Below are positions 61,935 through 64,000 of a DNA stretch of 64,000 nucleotides, one piece after another. The notes beneath the pieces are model-generated. The model made no database searches and had not been told where the DNA came from. It saw only the letters and a list, made by a program, of their open reading frames with translations. The first letter of the stretch is position 1. Every line of letters starts with the position of its first letter. The DNA is taken from the NCBI RefSeq assembly GCF_041438805.1, contig NZ_CP109190.1, positions 6,510,001 through 6,574,000 on the forward strand, written 5' to 3'. The position numbers and the translations under genes are program-made. The DNA comes from Streptomyces sp. NBC_01707. GTDB taxonomy: Bacteria > Actinomycetota > Actinomycetes > Streptomycetales > Streptomycetaceae.

Positions 61935-62274
61935 AGGCGATATCCATCTGGTCGATCTGGAGCCGGCCAGGGGCAGTGAGGCCAACAAGGTCAGGCCGGC
62001 CGTGATCGTGTCCAACAACGCGGCCAACCAGTCGGCGGAGCTCAGCGGCCGAGGTGTGATCACTGTCGTGCCGGTGACGTCGAACATCGCGCGTGTTCTC
62101 ACGTTCCAGGTCCTTCTCAGGGCTGACGAGAGCCGTCTGCTGAAGGACTCGAAGGTCCAGTGCGAGCAGGTCCGGGCGGTCTCTCCGGACCGTGTGCTGA
62201 AACGGATCGGCACCGTCCCGCGCCCGCGCATGGCCGAGATCGACGCCGCCCTGCGACGTCACCTCGCCCTCTGA
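61927..62274 (+). CDS. mazF: MazF-type endoribonuclease toxin
   Basis: 115 residues. RRGDIHLVDLEPARGSEANK with VRPAVIVSNNAAN carries the MazF Arg and the GSE-x-K-RPAVI motif; VITVVPVTSN with the Thr/Ser, and KVQCEQVRAVSPDRV follow. MazF cuts mRNA at short motifs. ATG 61927 lies inside the antitoxin frame. All family landmarks are present, so it should be active. A 20-bp hairpin follows. Confidence 0.9.
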   Translation: MRRGDIHLVDLEPARGSEANKVRPAVIVSNNAANQSAELSGRGVITVVPVTSNIARVLTFQVLLRADESRLLKDSKVQCEQVRAVSPDRVLKRIGTVPRPRMAEIDAALRRHLAL

Positions 62275-62313
62275 CACATGCGGACGCCGGAGCCCGCACA
62301 CGCTCCCCGGTGA

Positions 62314-62360
62314 CATGCGAGAGGGCGGCCACCGAGCACCGGTGGCCGCCCTCTCGCATG
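62314..62360. terminator. Bidirectional hairpin terminator between mazF and asd
   Basis: A perfect 20-bp stem (62314-62333 with 62341-62360) and a 7-base loop between convergent genes. Confidence 0.88.
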
Positions 62361-62371
62361 CTTCGTGGGTG

Positions 62372-63562
<1,191 letters not shown>

Positions 63563-63585
63563 TTACCGACAACGCATCCGGGTCG

Positions 63586-64000
63586 TTACGGCGTGACCTT
63601 CTCGATCACGACGCTGCCGGTGCCCGCCGCGGTGCCGCGGCTGTTCACCAGCTGCACCTCGCCGAAGAACTGGCGTCCCTCGGGAGCCGCACCGCCGACC
63701 ACGACGTCCGCGCCGACCTGCGCCGAAGCGCCGCTGGCCAGGTTCACGGCCTTCGACTCGTCGACCTTGAGCGTGCCGAGCGACGGGGAGTAGTACACGT
63801 CACGGTAGTCGTACGTGGTGGTCCCGGCCGGAACCGAGTAGCCGTCCACGACGATCGTGTACGTGCCGGCGGCGGGGGCGGCCAGGCTGACCGACTCCTC
63901 CGCACCCGCGCTCGTGGACGAACCGACCTCGGTGCCGTCCGCGTCGAGCACGTACAGGTCGATGTCGGCGTTGGCGTCCGAGGTGCCGCCGACGGCGACG
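63586..64000 (-). CDS. C-terminal part of a secreted protein, probably an S8-type serine peptidase
   Basis: The frame is open to the right window edge; about 138 C-terminal residues are visible: SDANADIDLYVLDADGTEVG, then EESVSLAAPAAGTYTIVVDG, and TTYDYRDVYYSPSLGTLKVD. DxDLYV and GTYTIVVDGY belong to a bacterial pre-peptidase C-terminal-like beta domain, often found at the end of large secreted subtilases in Streptomyces. The catalytic domain lies outside, so the protease call rests on this resemblance only. Confidence 0.6.
   Translation of the reverse strand, partial: VAVGGTSDANADIDLYVLDADGTEVGSSTSAGAEESVSLAAPAAGTYTIVVDGYSVPAGTTTYDYRDVYYSPSLGTLKVDESKAVNLASGASAQVGADVVVGGAAPEGRQFFGEVQLVNSRGTAAGTGSVVIEKVTP

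Overview
The window is chromosomal DNA from a Streptomyces-type actinomycete. It is very GC-rich, almost every gene uses G/C in third positions, GTG and TTG starts are frequent, and the genes include dynamin-like sporulation GTPases, a PknG-type kinase and an ATPase-less sugar ABC operon. From memory, the backbone order (asd, pepN, malQ, chitosan-uptake operon with ROK regulator, PknG cluster, ettA, ssbB, dynamins) resembles the S. coelicolor SCO2640-SCO2685 interval; this is an inference, not a search result.

Layout. 1-1.5 kb: a truncated NADPH:quinone-type oxidoreductase, the remnant of a MocR/GntR regulator, and tRNA-Arg(TCT) with its terminator. 1.8-6.2 kb: two dynamin-like GTPases (DynA/DynB) followed by single-stranded DNA-binding protein SsbB. 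6.4-7.9 kb: a sortase-anchored thioester-domain surface protein. 8.0-9.9 kb: an ECF-type sigma factor translationally coupled to a CU044_5270-type membrane protein.

10.25-18.78 kb: an integrated element of the actinomycete integrative (AICE, pSAM2-like) type, bounded by a perfect 46-bp direct repeat. It has an intact tyrosine integrase and excisionase, a replication initiator cut down to its C-terminal part, no recognisable transfer or kor genes, and a cargo of orphan genes, one of them frameshifted. Several repeat families lie inside it: four copies of a tandem GGGCCGT motif, a 54-bp duplication and a 270-bp duplication. Its right end lies 37 bases before the start of ettA.

18.8-30.5 kb: ettA (ABC-F translation factor), a hotdog thioesterase, an ABC ATPase with two very large FtsX-like permeases, truncated haemoglobin GlbO and a PCMT-like methyltransferase.

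30.5-41.2 kb: one minus-strand cluster, in transcription order GlnX-like four-helix sensor, GlnH-like solute-binding protein, coiled-coil protein, PknG-like kinase, PP2C phosphatase, VWA protein and FHA protein. The mycobacterial GlnX-GlnH-PknG amino-acid-sensing core is recognisable. Here it is joined to a phosphatase, a VWA protein and a phosphothreonine reader, and three of the proteins carry zinc-ribbon modules. This is the best candidate in the window for an under-described system.

41.5-48.3 kb: a csnR-E-F-G-H-K-like operon for uptake and phosphorylation of glucosamine-type sugars, with a palindromic ROK operator before csnR. 48.5-58.9 kb: MscS channel, HNH endonuclease, secreted GH84-like enzyme with an altered catalytic pair, a repeat-containing small protein coupled to malQ, a small membrane protein, a LysR regulator and allantoicase. 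59-64 kb: aminopeptidase N, a MazEF-type toxin-antitoxin pair, aspartate-semialdehyde dehydrogenase and the C-terminal end of a secreted protease-like protein. Convergent gene ends are marked by strong hairpins.
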